Below are positions 1 through 8,333 of a stretch of DNA of 64,000 nucleotides, in pieces (the first letter of the stretch is position 1; each line of letters begins with the position of its first letter). The DNA comes from Candidatus Nitrotoga sp. CP45 (GTDB lineage: Bacteria > Pseudomonadota > Gammaproteobacteria > Burkholderiales > Gallionellaceae): contig QFXJ01000022.1 in the NCBI GenBank assembly GCA_003402375.1, positions 54,468 through 118,467 on the forward strand, written 5' to 3'. The notes beneath the pieces are model-generated. The model saw nothing but the letters and a program-made list of their open reading frames with translations. It was not told where the DNA came from and did not search any database. A program made the translations under genes and the position numbers.

Positions 1-186
1 CAGATGCAATATGGCCGCGTGGCGCAAATGCTGCGTGTTAGTTTGGATAAGGCGCTACCATGCGTTCCTGAAATCAGCGCCAACAAATATATGCTCAATA
101 TTCGCTTTATTGCCGCCGATTATGTAGCCAAAAGCGCCTTGTACGATCAAGATGTGGCGTTCAACCTTACTTTCTGCTCTTTTTAA
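1..186 (+). CDS. zapD: Cell division protein ZapD, C-terminal part (partial)
   Basis: The frame is open from the first base of the window and ends at a TAA at 184-186, so only the last ~61 residues are present. The stretch CVPEISANKYMLNIRF matches the conserved C-terminal part of ZapD (DUF1342), a cytoplasmic protein that crosslinks FtsZ filaments at the Z ring. yacG follows 72 bases downstream on the same strand; coaE-zapD-yacG is a common proteobacterial arrangement, which supports the call. The N-terminal part lies outside the window. Confidence 0.8.
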   Translation, partial: QMQYGRVAQMLRVSLDKALPCVPEISANKYMLNIRFIAADYVAKSALYDQDVAFNLTFCSF

Positions 187-258
187 CGACACTTCAGTGG
201 GTACGGCGTCAGCGATGAAATCATGTTTTGTCCGTTTAGTTGAAAACAGGAATACATC

Positions 259-450
259 ATGTTGAAGAAAACAACTATCGTCAGTTGTCCGCAATGTAAA
301 AAAGAAGTGCCCTGGAATAACGGCAGCCTTTATCGTCCTTTTTGCAGCGAACGCTGCAAATTAATTGATTTGGGGCAATGGGCCACCGAAACTTACCGCA
401 TCCCGCAATCCGATAGCAACCCTGACGAAGAATCTACTTACCAAGCCTGA
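259..450 (+). CDS. yacG: DNA gyrase inhibitor / zinc-binding protein YacG
   Basis: This 63-residue protein carries the YacG zinc site: C10-x2-C13 and C29-x3-C33, followed by the family motif CKLIDLGQW. YacG binds GyrB and can inhibit gyrase. An AGGAA Shine-Dalgarno sequence lies about 9 bases before the ATG. It follows zapD, as in many proteobacteria. Its last 13 bases overlap tail-to-tail with the convergent Nudix/ThiE gene. Confidence 0.92.
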   Translation: MLKKTTIVSCPQCKKEVPWNNGSLYRPFCSERCKLIDLGQWATETYRIPQSDSNPDEESTYQA

Positions 451-1430
451 CGCAACAGCGCAATACCATGCGCACCATGTTGCCAGGCCATTTCCATATC
501 GTCACAACATAATCCACCCAACGCATACACCGGAATGGCCGAGTTTTCTACCATCCTCGCAAATGCCTGCCAGCCTAAATGTGCGGCACCAGAATGACTG
601 CGGGTGGGTAGTACAGGGCTCAGCACCACAAAATCAAAACCCAGACTATTGGCCCGTTGTACTTCGTCGGCGTTGTGGCACGATGCCGCACACCAAGTCA
701 AGCTGGGACGTAACTTACACGCGGCAAGCTGGGCACCATTCAAATGCACGCCATTTGCGCCAACCTCACTGGCCAGCTCAATATCACCGTTAATTAATAC
801 TTGTGCGCCGTATGTATGTGCCAGTTTCACCACACGCAAAGACAATTCACGCATCGCTTCACGCGACAAACCTGGCTCGCGCACTTGCACCAACCTCAAG
901 CCATTTTCCAGCGCAACCTGTAAACGTTCCATAAAATTTTCACTACCCAACTCGGCAACGTTACTAATGGCGTACACAGGTGGCAACTGCAACGCGCGCA
1001 GGACAAATGTATTGGCCGGCAGCATCGGGGATACTGTCAAATTGGCAGGCGTTTGCCAGCTTAGCTGTTGATTTTCTTTGCCATGAAGCTCACCCTGCCA
1101 TGCAGTGATACGAAAAAAACTCAGCCTCACTGTAGCGTGTGTATAAACATGCAAGCATGTTAACCAAGGATACGCGGTGGCAATTTTAATACCTAACTCT
1201 TCGTGCAACTCCCGTTCCAGCGCATGCAGCAGTGTTTCGCCCCCTTCAACTTTGCCGCCCGGAAACTCCCAGAAACCTGCGTAAGATTTACCTTCCGGCC
1301 TTTGCGCCAGCAAGAAACTGCCATAGGTATACCGCCCCTGGGCAGAGTTGATGGCGAACGACGCATCGGCTTCGCCAGCAACCTCGCGCAACAACACGCC
1401 AACGGCAACTTCAAGCACACAAGCATTCAT
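438..1430 (-). CDS. Nudix hydrolase fused to a ThiE/TenI-like domain
   Basis: This is a two-domain protein of 330 residues. Residues about 5-135 form a MutT-like Nudix domain with a complete Nudix box at 58-81 ([13 protein letters not shown] then RELHEELG), expected to hydrolyse oxidised nucleotides such as 8-oxo-dGTP. Residues from about 152 resemble thiamine phosphate synthase/TenI: they start PPVYAISNV and contain [14 protein letters not shown] and [14 protein letters not shown]. This fusion is known in betaproteobacteria and is often annotated simply as a Nudix family hydrolase. Whether the ThiE part makes thiamine phosphate cannot be told from sequence. The region directly upstream is occupied by a MITE-like element. 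Confidence 0.88.
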   Translation of the reverse strand: MNACVLEVAVGVLLREVAGEADASFAINSAQGRYTYGSFLLAQRPEGKSYAGFWEFPGGKVEGGETLLHALERELHEELGIKIATAYPWLTCLHVYTHATVRLSFFRITAWQGELHGKENQQLSWQTPANLTVSPMLPANTFVLRALQLPPVYAISNVAELGSENFMERLQVALENGLRLVQVREPGLSREAMRELSLRVVKLAHTYGAQVLINGDIELASEVGANGVHLNGAQLAACKLRPSLTWCAASCHNADEVQRANSLGFDFVVLSPVLPTRSHSGAAHLGWQAFARMVENSAIPVYALGGLCCDDMEMAWQHGAHGIALLRQAW

Positions 1431-1450
1431 ATGGGCATCCCATTATTAAT

Positions 1451-1592
1451 GGGCACTTCTAAAAATTCAGATTTCGTCACAATACGTTGTTGCTCACAAA
1501 AAACGTTTCCTTACATATCAATGTATATGCTGCGTCAACATTGTTTATTCGCGCCTAGTCTTGTTTAGAACTCTTAATTTTTAGAGGTGCCC
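1451..1592. mobile_element. MITE-like non-coding element with terminal inverted repeats
   Basis: The left end GGGCACTTCTAAAAATTCAG at 1451 and the reverse complement of the right end, GGGCACCTCTAAAAATTAAG ending at 1592, form terminal inverted repeats that match at 21 of the first 24 positions. The 142-base interior has no convincing coding frame. TTAA lies at 1593-1596 right of the element and at 1446-1449 on the left, one base before the repeat, compatible with a YTAR-type IS5-family target duplication. This points to a small non-autonomous element driven by an IS5-like transposase elsewhere. It sits just upstream of the Nudix/ThiE start and may carry or displace that promoter. Confidence 0.6.
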
Positions 1593-1642
1593 TTAAGCAA
1601 TAACTTCCCTGCCCGCGCGAAAAAAGAAAATTTGTTGCCGCA

Positions 1643-1987
1643 CTAACGGACAGTTTGAATAAACTTCCTGGTTCCAGCCGCTCCGGACTCTTCAGGCATT
1701 CCATCCACCTCACTCCTAATCACCTCGCCCTCGATCACCTCGCCCTCGATCACCTCTCCTTCTGCCACAACATCATCGCGTGGGCGATACTGGCGCATTT
1801 GTTTTCTCAGGTCGCGGGTTCTCCACCACACATAGCCCCATGCCAGTGCCCCGACAATCAAGACGGCCAAAAATAACAACGCAGAAAACATCAACGCCAG
1901 TCCAATTAAAACGACGGTTACGGCGATCTTGGCAACCTTGCCCAACAGGCTTGGTGATTTTGTACTGATATATATTGGGTTTTCCAT
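1643..1987 (-). CDS. Small membrane protein with EGEVI repeats
   Basis: This 114-residue protein has no family I recognise. Residues about 20-54 form one long or two short hydrophobic membrane segments, followed by a basic stretch (WWRTRDLRKQMRQYRPR) that should be cytoplasmic by the positive-inside rule. Residues 76-90 are three exact copies of the pentapeptide EGEVI, encoded by a tandem DNA repeat of about 15 bases near 1720-1755 that probably varies in copy number. The gene stands alone between two intergenic stretches. The function is unknown. Confidence 0.6.
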   Translation of the reverse strand: MENPIYISTKSPSLLGKVAKIAVTVVLIGLALMFSALLFLAVLIVGALAWGYVWWRTRDLRKQMRQYRPRDDVVAEGEVIEGEVIEGEVIRSEVDGMPEESGAAGTRKFIQTVR

Positions 1988-2067
1988 CTGTTTTTTTGTG
2001 AATGTCCGTGACAGTTATTTACAGCGTGAATGATAACAAGAGTACCTGCCCTTGTAGAGGGCTTCCA

Positions 2068-2841
2068 CTATTTCAAATCCGCTTCCCAAGCATGACCATA
2101 GATTTTTCCGTTACGTGACAAGACCCACATTTGGTACATACTCATAAACCACATGATTGTTGCCGCAACGCTGTAACCAAAACCGCCAATAAGCGTAAGC
2201 CATGCAAAACTAGGATTCCATTTCGTAAGCCACCACGAAAAAACATCCGCGATCAAAAATGCAAAGGGAATCGCAATGGCTGAAATCTTCAACCATTTCG
2301 GTACGCCTACCGCAAAGCTAAAAATAAACCCTACAAAAAAGAAAATGAAACTGATCCCGAATAAATGGATGTGCGACGATCTAATCAAGGCTTGAATACT
2401 TGCGCCTTCATCGATTTTGGCGACCTTTTTGACCTCCTCATACTGGCTAAAATCAGCAACACCAGAACCAGGCCCATGGCACTGCACGCAATATTGGTTA
2501 AAAATGCCCTTAAATTGGGGCTCCCATTCTGTCTCGGGTGCTCCGTTGCGCACCCATTTGATAATGCTGAGACGCACTTCTGGCGTACCCATCTCTTTCA
2601 TGGATCCATTGAGCTTACTTTCCAGCTTGCTCCCGCTACGGTTTCCATAATAGCTGTATACAATGTCATCCAAGGAAAGCCCCGGCTTACCATCTGCCAT
2701 GCCGTGTGTCTGCATGATCTGAAGGCCAGCCATGCATAAACCCAGCCCAATTGCGAGCAAGTAGCCGGAAAAAAGCACTTTGACGGGCATCGGCAGATTA
2801 GGTAAATTAAACCAAGCAAAATTTGGGGGTATCGATTTCAT
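2068..2841 (-). CDS. Membrane-anchored cytochrome c-like protein
   Basis: The 257-residue protein has an N-terminal membrane segment (about 21-43), a periplasmic-type domain holding one haem c attachment motif, CVQCH at 118-122, in the context FNQYCVQCHGPGSG, and three further membrane segments (about 159-180, 186-206, 213-241). The segment beginning HIHLFGISFIFFFVG has histidines at a membrane boundary that might bind haem, but this is not proven. It probably takes part in electron transfer in the inner membrane. It runs divergently from the HupE/UreJ-like gene. I do not recognise a named family; the haem motif and topology are what the sequence shows. Confidence 0.7.
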   Translation of the reverse strand: MKSIPPNFAWFNLPNLPMPVKVLFSGYLLAIGLGLCMAGLQIMQTHGMADGKPGLSLDDIVYSYYGNRSGSKLESKLNGSMKEMGTPEVRLSIIKWVRNGAPETEWEPQFKGIFNQYCVQCHGPGSGVADFSQYEEVKKVAKIDEGASIQALIRSSHIHLFGISFIFFFVGFIFSFAVGVPKWLKISAIAIPFAFLIADVFSWWLTKWNPSFAWLTLIGGFGYSVAATIMWFMSMYQMWVLSRNGKIYGHAWEADLK

Positions 2842-3056
2842 TTCACGACCTCTTTTTTTGGTAAAACGAAAAGTAAAAAATATATACCTAATTTCTATTG
2901 ATTATTATGCGCTTAATCGCACTCCTTGGGCTTTCTGTTATCCATTAAAACGCAGGCAAACCTGATATGAAGGCAGCATTAAACTTCATCCATCTGGATA
3001 AGATATCCAAACATAAAATGAAGTATTGTTGCCATTAACACTCAAACCTACAAGAA

Positions 3057-3650
3057 ATGAGAATCGTGATGAAAAAGCCGACCGCACAGTTTCTGATTTC
3101 GTTCATTTTGCTTGGCATTAGCAGCGCTGCCTTCGCCCATCCCGGCCATGATGTTTCCGGACTAAACGCTGGCCTGATGCATCCGTTCAGAGGGTTTGAT
3201 CATCTGCTCGCCATGGTTGCCGTGGGTCTGTGGGCAGCACAAAATGGCGGCCGGAAAATAGGGCTGTTGCCCGCCGCTTTCATGTTGATGATGGTAGTCG
3301 GCGCAAAGTGTGCGCTGATTTATCCGTTTTTACCGCTGGTTGAATCAGGCATCGCTGCTTCAGTATTGGTGCTGGGAATGATCACCGCACTCTCGCTGAA
3401 ATTTTCTGCACCACTTGCCGTTGCGATCACTGCCTTGTTCGGTTTTTTTCATGGCTACGCCCATGGATTGGAAATGTCCGGGGCTATCAAAGCGGAAGCG
3501 TACGCACTGGGTTTTCTTGCCGCAACCGTCGCTCTCCATCTCGCAGGTATCGTGATCGGCATCGCCACTCGTGCCCGTTTTGTACGTCTGCCGCAAATGC
3601 TGGGCGCCATCATCGCCGCCAGCGGTTTATGGCTGCTATCAACGACATAA
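3057..3650 (+). CDS. HupE/UreJ family metal permease
   Basis: A 197-residue inner-membrane protein with a cleavable-type signal ending AAFAHPGHD, then about six hydrophobic segments. The family signatures HPFRGFDHLLAMVAVG and FGFFHGYAHG are both present; they carry the His/Asp residues thought to bind Ni2+ or Co2+. HupE/UreJ proteins supply nickel for hydrogenase or urease, but neither enzyme is encoded in this window, so the metal and client are open. ATG at 3057 and ATG at 3069 are both possible starts; neither has a strong Shine-Dalgarno sequence. Confidence 0.85.
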   Translation: MRIVMKKPTAQFLISFILLGISSAAFAHPGHDVSGLNAGLMHPFRGFDHLLAMVAVGLWAAQNGGRKIGLLPAAFMLMMVVGAKCALIYPFLPLVESGIAASVLVLGMITALSLKFSAPLAVAITALFGFFHGYAHGLEMSGAIKAEAYALGFLAATVALHLAGIVIGIATRARFVRLPQMLGAIIAASGLWLLSTT

Positions 3651-3726
3651 TTCAATATATACATCAATAGCGCAATAATTACCCCATCGAATACACCGAG
3701 AAGGTTATTCATGTAGGGAAGCATTG

Positions 3727-3867
3727 ATGATACTCTGGGTGGTTTATGCCAAACAGCTTTTGGGTGGCCCGGCGCAAGTGCTGGAATATCTCGGCCGCCA
3801 TACGCACCGGATGGCGATCTCCAATGAGCGCATTCTCGGCATGATTGGGTTGACGCCACACTTCTAA
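3727..3867 (+). pseudogene. IS91-family transposase remnant
   Basis: The 46-codon frame reads WVVYAKQLLGGPAQVLEYLG followed by RHTHRMAISNERIL, a conserved stretch in the middle of IS91-type (HUH, Y2) transposases. Only this fragment survives: the N-terminal zinc domain and the rest of the catalytic domain are missing, and the frame stops at 3865. The following ~100 bases read NPHRFRSSMVQSNEVYPPP in a shifted frame and may be a further part of the same element. It borders the cassette-like HEPN gene. Confidence 0.75.
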
Positions 3868-3997
3868 ACCTTACAATCCCCATAGGTTCCGTTCTTCCAT
3901 GGTTCAGTCCAACGAGGTTTATCCGCCGCCAATAAGGTCGCGGGTTTAAAAAGCTTGGGAAGGGCGGCAGATAAACACTATTCGTTAGGGCTCGCAG

Positions 3998-5023
3998 GTG
4001 TTTACTCAGCGTCTTGTGCACGCCATCCCTGTATCGATTCAGCCGCAGAAGCGGTTGAAGTTCGTGCGTACCTCTTTGCTCGCCGGCGTTTCGCTGCAAA
4101 GCGCTGGGGGACCACTTGGGCGGCAAGTGGCAGAACGGACAAAGGCGCTTCCCGTTCAGCCTGGCTTCGTCCCGACACACCTGATCGTCATCGAAAAGAA
4201 TAAGTACATTGACGGTCTTGATTCACGGATGACGGCCGAAGGCAAGTCTTGGGACAAGGGTGAATACTCGTTCATTGATCTCGATGGCATATCCAGGCAG
4301 GTTTTGGTTGCAATTACCCTTCGCGGCCACTGTTCGTGGCAACTTGGTGGCCACCATACCTTCGATTTTTCTGACAAAGATTTCCCGTACTCCTCGGCCG
4401 GCTACAGTCATCGGGACTCAGAATCGGTCTCAGGGCTACTTAGTCACTCTGCACCGAACGACTGGTATCGCGACGTCAAGGCCTCGGAGCTTCGGATGGC
4501 GTGTAAGCAACTCGACTGCTACTACAGGAGTGGTACTTGGTGGGTGGATCGGCTGAGCGTGGCCCTGGGCTATCTCTGGAGCGGATTGACCACAACGCAC
4601 AGCGAACTTTCCTTTGTGTCCTTCTGCATGGCCCTTGAGGCTGTCGCATCGACTTCCAGCAACGAGATCACACACATCCTCGCTGAACGCTGTGCGCTCC
4701 TCGCGGAAGCGTCGCCTGAACGACGCCTCAGCATGTATTACGAGGTGAAAGACCTGTATGGACTTCGCAGCAAGATCGTTCATGGCCGTTCCGCTCCTCG
4801 CAAGGGCCCGATCACACAGGAGTCGCTTGCCATAACTGCCAAGCAGTCCCGTGTCCCCACAAGAGCACTTTTTCGACTCCTTGCGGTCACAGTGGCAGTG
4901 ATTAATGGAGTCCTCGGCCGCCCGGATCTCCTAACACTCCTTCATGTTCGGCGTAGCGAGGACAAGGCATCTGAGGCACTGAATGAATACTTCCAGCGGT
5001 TGTTTCTGTGTGGAAAGGCTTAA
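3998..5023 (+). CDS. Apea-like HEPN domain protein, cassette-associated
   Basis: A protein of up to 341 residues with a GTG start at 3998; ATG at 4229 is an alternative, and the first ~70 residues look less conserved. The C-terminal half resembles Apea-like HEPN domains: an alpha-helical stretch with FCMALEAVAS, then the R-x4-H signature in GLRSKIVHG (R257 to H262), which in HEPN RNases is the catalytic motif. HEPN proteins often act as RNA-cleaving toxins or defence effectors; that role here is inferred from the family. The stop codon is within 10 bases of an attC site, and GTTAGGG at 3984-3990 resembles a degenerate cassette 5' junction. No integrase is present nearby. Confidence 0.7.
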   Translation: MFTQRLVHAIPVSIQPQKRLKFVRTSLLAGVSLQSAGGPLGRQVAERTKALPVQPGFVPTHLIVIEKNKYIDGLDSRMTAEGKSWDKGEYSFIDLDGISRQVLVAITLRGHCSWQLGGHHTFDFSDKDFPYSSAGYSHRDSESVSGLLSHSAPNDWYRDVKASELRMACKQLDCYYRSGTWWVDRLSVALGYLWSGLTTTHSELSFVSFCMALEAVASTSSNEITHILAERCALLAEASPERRLSMYYEVKDLYGLRSKIVHGRSAPRKGPITQESLAITAKQSRVPTRALFRLLAVTVAVINGVLGRPDLLTLLHVRRSEDKASEALNEYFQRLFLCGKA

Positions 5024-5080
5024 CAACTAAGGTTAGATTGTGATCGCGAAGCGAGCCATAATCTAAACCGTTTGTTGGAC
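5018..5080 (+). repeat. Integron attC recombination site
   Basis: The 63-base site begins with the inverse core GCTTAAC (RYYYAAC, 5018-5024) and ends with the core GTTGGAC (GTTRRRY, 5074-5080). Between them, GGTTAGATT pairs with AATCTAAACC, leaving one unpaired A, as expected for the extrahelical bases of attC, and a small CGC-GAA-GCG hairpin closes the loop. The first core overlaps the stop codon region of the HEPN gene. Core consensus, length, stem and bulged base together make chance unlikely. No integrase or attI is visible in the window. Confidence 0.75.
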
Positions 5081-5111
5081 AAACCCGGTGAGGCTATTGT
5101 CTGGGTGGTAA

Positions 5112-5390
5112 GAAAAATTCGCGTGGGTTGCTCACAAAGCGCTCCGCCAGCATCAGCAGCAATTCACCAATACGATTGAAGAGGACAGCGAGGTCTTGCA
5201 ATACAGCATAAAGAAGGCTTATGAAACCGGTGAATATACGATGCAACAAATTGCCGATGCTTTTGGAGTGCATCATTTCACTGTCAGCAGAGCGCTCCAT
5301 AAAATTTCGCTCAAAAATGCATACTTGCAAGATTTGTATAGATTGAATAACCCGGCATCACCGCAGCATTACAACAAAAGACATCTCTAA
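5112..5390 (+). pseudogene. C-terminal remnant of a RAYT/IS200-like transposase (HTH end)
   Basis: After a stop codon at 5109-5111, a frame stays open to 5390. It contains AYETGEYTMQQIADAFGVHH and then TVSRAL, the helix-turn-helix tail found at the C-terminus of REP-associated tyrosine transposases and related Y1 proteins. The catalytic HUH domain is absent. A TTG at 5196 could start a 64-residue HTH protein, but decay of a longer gene is more likely. It lies between the attC site and rng, ending 15 bases before the rng stop codon. Confidence 0.6.
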
Positions 5391-5404
5391 ATATTGCAGC
5401 AATA

Positions 5405-6859
5405 TCACATTAGAATGATGTCGTATTGCTCTTGGCTATACAAGCTTTCCACCTGTAGTGACACCGGTTTGCCGATAAGATCAGAAAGCTGGGCCAGGCT
5501 TTGCGATTCTTCGTCGAGAAACAGGTCGATGACCAGTTGCGAAGCCAGGATGCGATATTCACGAGCGTTAAACTGGCGTGCTTCGCGCGTAATTTCGCGC
5601 ACAATTTCGTAGCAGATGGTCTGCGCGGTCTTTACTTCGCCGCGCCCCTTGCAAGTGGGGCAAGACTCGCACAGTATGTGAGCCAGACTTTCGCGCGTGC
5701 GTTTGCGCGTCATTTCCACCAACCCCAAAGCGGAGAAACCGTTTACCGTGATACGGGTGTGATCGTTTGCCAGCGACTTCTTGAATTCTTCCAGCACGGC
5801 ATCCCGATGTCCCTGGTTATTCATGTCAATAAAGTCGCAAATAATGATGCCGCCCAAATTTCGCAGGCGTAACTGGCGCGCGATGATTTGTGCAGCATCC
5901 AGATTTGTCTTGAAGATGGTGTCGTCAAAATTACGCGAGCCGACGAAGCCACCGGTGTTAACGTCGACCGTGGTGAGTGCTTCGGTCTGGTCAATGATGA
6001 TATATCCCCCCGACTTGAGATTCACGCGGCGCGATAGCGCGCGCTCAATCTCTTCTTCTACTCCATACAGATCAAATAGCGGGCGCTCGCCAACATAGTG
6101 CTCCAGCCGCGACACCGCACTGGAAATAAAATCCTGTGCGAAAGCAGCCATTCGTTGATAAGTTTCGCTTGAATCCACCAAGATGCGAGTGGTGCTTTCG
6201 TTGACGAAATCGCGCAACACGCAGAGGCTGATGTTGAGCTCTTGGTATAACAAAAAAGGAGCTGAGGATGTTTTCGCCTGCTCTTGGAGCTTGATCCACA
6301 GTTTGTTGAGGTATTCCATGTCGGCGAGAAACTCTTTGTCTGTCGCAGTCTCTGCCATGGTGCGGATGATATAGCCGCCGCTGCTATTTTCAGGCAACAG
6401 CTGTTGCAGCTTAGCGCGCAGTAGTTCGCGCTCGGCTTCATTTTCAATGCGTTGTGATACGCCGATGTGCGATTCCTGCGGCAAAAACACCAGTAAACGT
6501 CCGGCAATGCTGATCTGAGTGGAAAGTCTGGCGCCCTTGCTGCCGATGGAGTCCTTGATGACCTGAACTAGCAGGCTCTGCCCTTCATACAGCATTTTTT
6601 CGATGGGCTTGGCAGTATCGCTGTTGTTGCGGTTTTCCCATATATCCGCAACATGCAGGAAAGCAGAGCGTTCCAGCCCAATGTCGATAAAGGCGGATTG
6701 CATGCCAGGCAGAACGCGTTTCACGCGCCCGACATAGACATTGCTGACTATTCCGAGATGGCTGCCGCGCTCAATATGGAGCTGTTGCACTATTCCCTGT
6801 TGCATGACTGCAACGCGGGTTTCCTGCGGGGTGACATTGATTAAAATTTCGTCATTCAC
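5405..6859 (-). CDS. rng: Ribonuclease G
   Basis: At 484 residues it has the RNase G length and lacks the long C-terminal scaffold of RNase E. It begins MNDEILINVTPQETRVAV, followed by an S1 RNA-binding domain (VYVGRVKRVLPGMQSAFIDI). The catalytic Mg-binding aspartates lie in VDVNTGGFVG and ICDFIDM, and the Zn-link is CPTCKGRG. The enzyme matures 16S rRNA 5' ends and degrades some mRNAs. Its start overlaps the end of maf by four bases, so the two are probably translated together. Confidence 0.95.
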   Translation of the reverse strand: MNDEILINVTPQETRVAVMQQGIVQQLHIERGSHLGIVSNVYVGRVKRVLPGMQSAFIDIGLERSAFLHVADIWENRNNSDTAKPIEKMLYEGQSLLVQVIKDSIGSKGARLSTQISIAGRLLVFLPQESHIGVSQRIENEAERELLRAKLQQLLPENSSGGYIIRTMAETATDKEFLADMEYLNKLWIKLQEQAKTSSAPFLLYQELNISLCVLRDFVNESTTRILVDSSETYQRMAAFAQDFISSAVSRLEHYVGERPLFDLYGVEEEIERALSRRVNLKSGGYIIIDQTEALTTVDVNTGGFVGSRNFDDTIFKTNLDAAQIIARQLRLRNLGGIIICDFIDMNNQGHRDAVLEEFKKSLANDHTRITVNGFSALGLVEMTRKRTRESLAHILCESCPTCKGRGEVKTAQTICYEIVREITREARQFNAREYRILASQLVIDLFLDEESQSLAQLSDLIGKPVSLQVESLYSQEQYDIILM

Positions 6860-7473
6860 AGAATGGGATAACCGAATGTTTGCAGCAGCTCAGCCGTTTC
6901 GAACAGGGGTAAGCCCATTACGCCTGAATAGCTGCCGTCTATGTGTTGTATGAATGCAGCAGCGTGACCTTGGATGGCATACGCGCCGGCTTTGTCTAAT
7001 GGCTCGCTAGTGAGAATGTAACGCCGGATGCGCTCTTCGTTAAGCGTGGCCATCGTCACTTTACTGACCGATAAACGTATTTCCGTACGTTCTTCGAAGG
7101 TAACTGCGACGGCACTCAGCACTTGATGTTGACGTCCGGAAAGAACACGTAGCGTAGCTGCAGCCTGTTCACGGCCTTGCGGCTTACCAATAATTTTGCC
7201 GTCCAGAATAACGCTGGTATCGGCCGCCAAAACCGGAAGCGGGGGTAAATTGCGAAATTGAAGAAGCCTCCATCCGGCATTCACTTTTTCCTGGCAAACC
7301 CTTTGCACATGGGCTTCCGGTGATTCATCTTTGTGCGGAGTTTCATCCACATCCATCATGCGGGACGTGCTGGAACGCAACAGCAACGTTTCAAAATTAA
7401 TCCCGATCTGCTTCAACAGCTCTCGGCGGCGCGGGCTTTGCGAGGAGAGGTAAATGCGTGGGTGGGAAATCAT
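6856..7473 (-). CDS. Maf-like nucleoside triphosphate pyrophosphatase
   Basis: The 205-residue protein starts with the Maf substrate-binding signature LSSQSPRRRELL, has the catalytic aspartate in LAADTSVILDG and the lysine motif KPQGREQA. Maf/YhdE proteins hydrolyse dTTP, UTP or modified nucleotides to monophosphates. An ATGA-type overlap joins it to rng downstream, as in many proteobacteria. A gap of 32 bases separates it from rlmH upstream. Confidence 0.92.
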   Translation of the reverse strand: MISHPRIYLSSQSPRRRELLKQIGINFETLLLRSSTSRMMDVDETPHKDESPEAHVQRVCQEKVNAGWRLLQFRNLPPLPVLAADTSVILDGKIIGKPQGREQAAATLRVLSGRQHQVLSAVAVTFEERTEIRLSVSKVTMATLNEERIRRYILTSEPLDKAGAYAIQGHAAAFIQHIDGSYSGVMGLPLFETAELLQTFGYPIL

Positions 7474-7505
7474 GGCTCTTTAAAATCCTATATTAACGGG
7501 CCGCA

Positions 7506-7976
7506 TCATTCACGATGATAAGGGTGATTGTGCAGCAAGCTGTAGGCGCGATACAACTGTTCCGCCAGTAATACACGTACCAGGCCATGCGGCAGTGTCA
7601 TCATCGACAGCGACAGCAACTGCTGTGCACTGTTTTTTACTGACTCGTGCAAACCATCCGCGCCCCCAATGATGAAGGCCACATCGTGTCCGCTGCCCAT
7701 CCAATCTTGCATTTGTTGCGCCAACTGTTTGGTGGAAAAATGCGCGCCGCGCTCATCCAACGCGACGCGCAGGGCATTCTTCGGCAGCGCAGTTAATATA
7801 CGCTGCGCTTCTGCCCCCATCATCTGCGCTACGCTCTTACCGGTGGTTCGCGACTCCGGTTTTATCTCTATCAATTCGATTTGGGCCTCGCGTGCCATGC
7901 GCTTGGCATACTCGGTGAAGCCTGCGGTAATCCAAGCCGGCATCTTGTGCCCAACCGCTACCAGCCACAATTTCAT
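7506..7976 (-). CDS. rlmH: 23S rRNA pseudouridine-1915 N3-methyltransferase RlmH
   Basis: The 156-residue SPOUT-class methyltransferase shows [14 protein letters not shown], the SAM-binding knot motif FIIGGADG and the conserved tail [17 protein letters not shown]. It methylates the pseudouridine at position 1915 of helix 69. It shares one base with rsfS directly upstream, the usual rsfS-rlmH order. Confidence 0.97.
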   Translation of the reverse strand: MKLWLVAVGHKMPAWITAGFTEYAKRMAREAQIELIEIKPESRTTGKSVAQMMGAEAQRILTALPKNALRVALDERGAHFSTKQLAQQMQDWMGSGHDVAFIIGGADGLHESVKNSAQQLLSLSMMTLPHGLVRVLLAEQLYRAYSLLHNHPYHRE

Positions 7977-8332
7977 TACGGCTCGTTAGCCGCCTTAGGC
8001 GGCAAATGCCTTATGCTCCATAGCTCTTCCAGTTGGTAATAGGCGCGCACTGCGGGCTGCATGATATGCACTACCACTTCACCGAGATCAACTAGCACCC
8101 ACTCCCCGCTTTCTTCGCCTTCTACGCTAAGTGCGGGTTCGCCACGCAGCTTGAGTTGCTTGGATACATGATCGGCCAACGCCCTGGTTTGACGCGGCGA
8201 ATTGGCGCTGGCGATCACCATGCGCTCGAATAGCGGACTCTTTTTGCTGGTATCAAGTACGGTCACATCATTGGCCTTAATATCCTCCAATGCGGTTACT
8301 ACGGCCAGGATTTTTTCTTCAATGGTTAGCAT
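7976..8332 (-). CDS. rsfS: Ribosomal silencing factor RsfS
   Basis: A 118-residue protein of the RsfS/Iojap family. It begins with the typical [16 protein letters not shown] and contains [15 protein letters not shown] and the conserved core [21 protein letters not shown]. RsfS binds ribosomal protein L14 and blocks subunit joining when nutrients run out. It lies one base downstream of nadD and overlaps rlmH, forming the conserved nadD-rsfS-rlmH order. Confidence 0.96.
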   Translation of the reverse strand: MLTIEEKILAVVTALEDIKANDVTVLDTSKKSPLFERMVIASANSPRQTRALADHVSKQLKLRGEPALSVEGEESGEWVLVDLGEVVVHIMQPAVRAYYQLEELWSIRHLPPKAANEP

Positions 8333-8333
8333 G

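Noticed and set aside
2842..3056. Metal or cobalamin riboswitch upstream of the HupE/UreJ-like gene
   Set aside because: No conserved B12-box or NiCo-type motif could be found.
3455..4180. 241-codon minus-strand frame across the HupE end and IS91 remnant
   Set aside because: It spans two unrelated plus-strand features and shows no family signature; a shadow frame.
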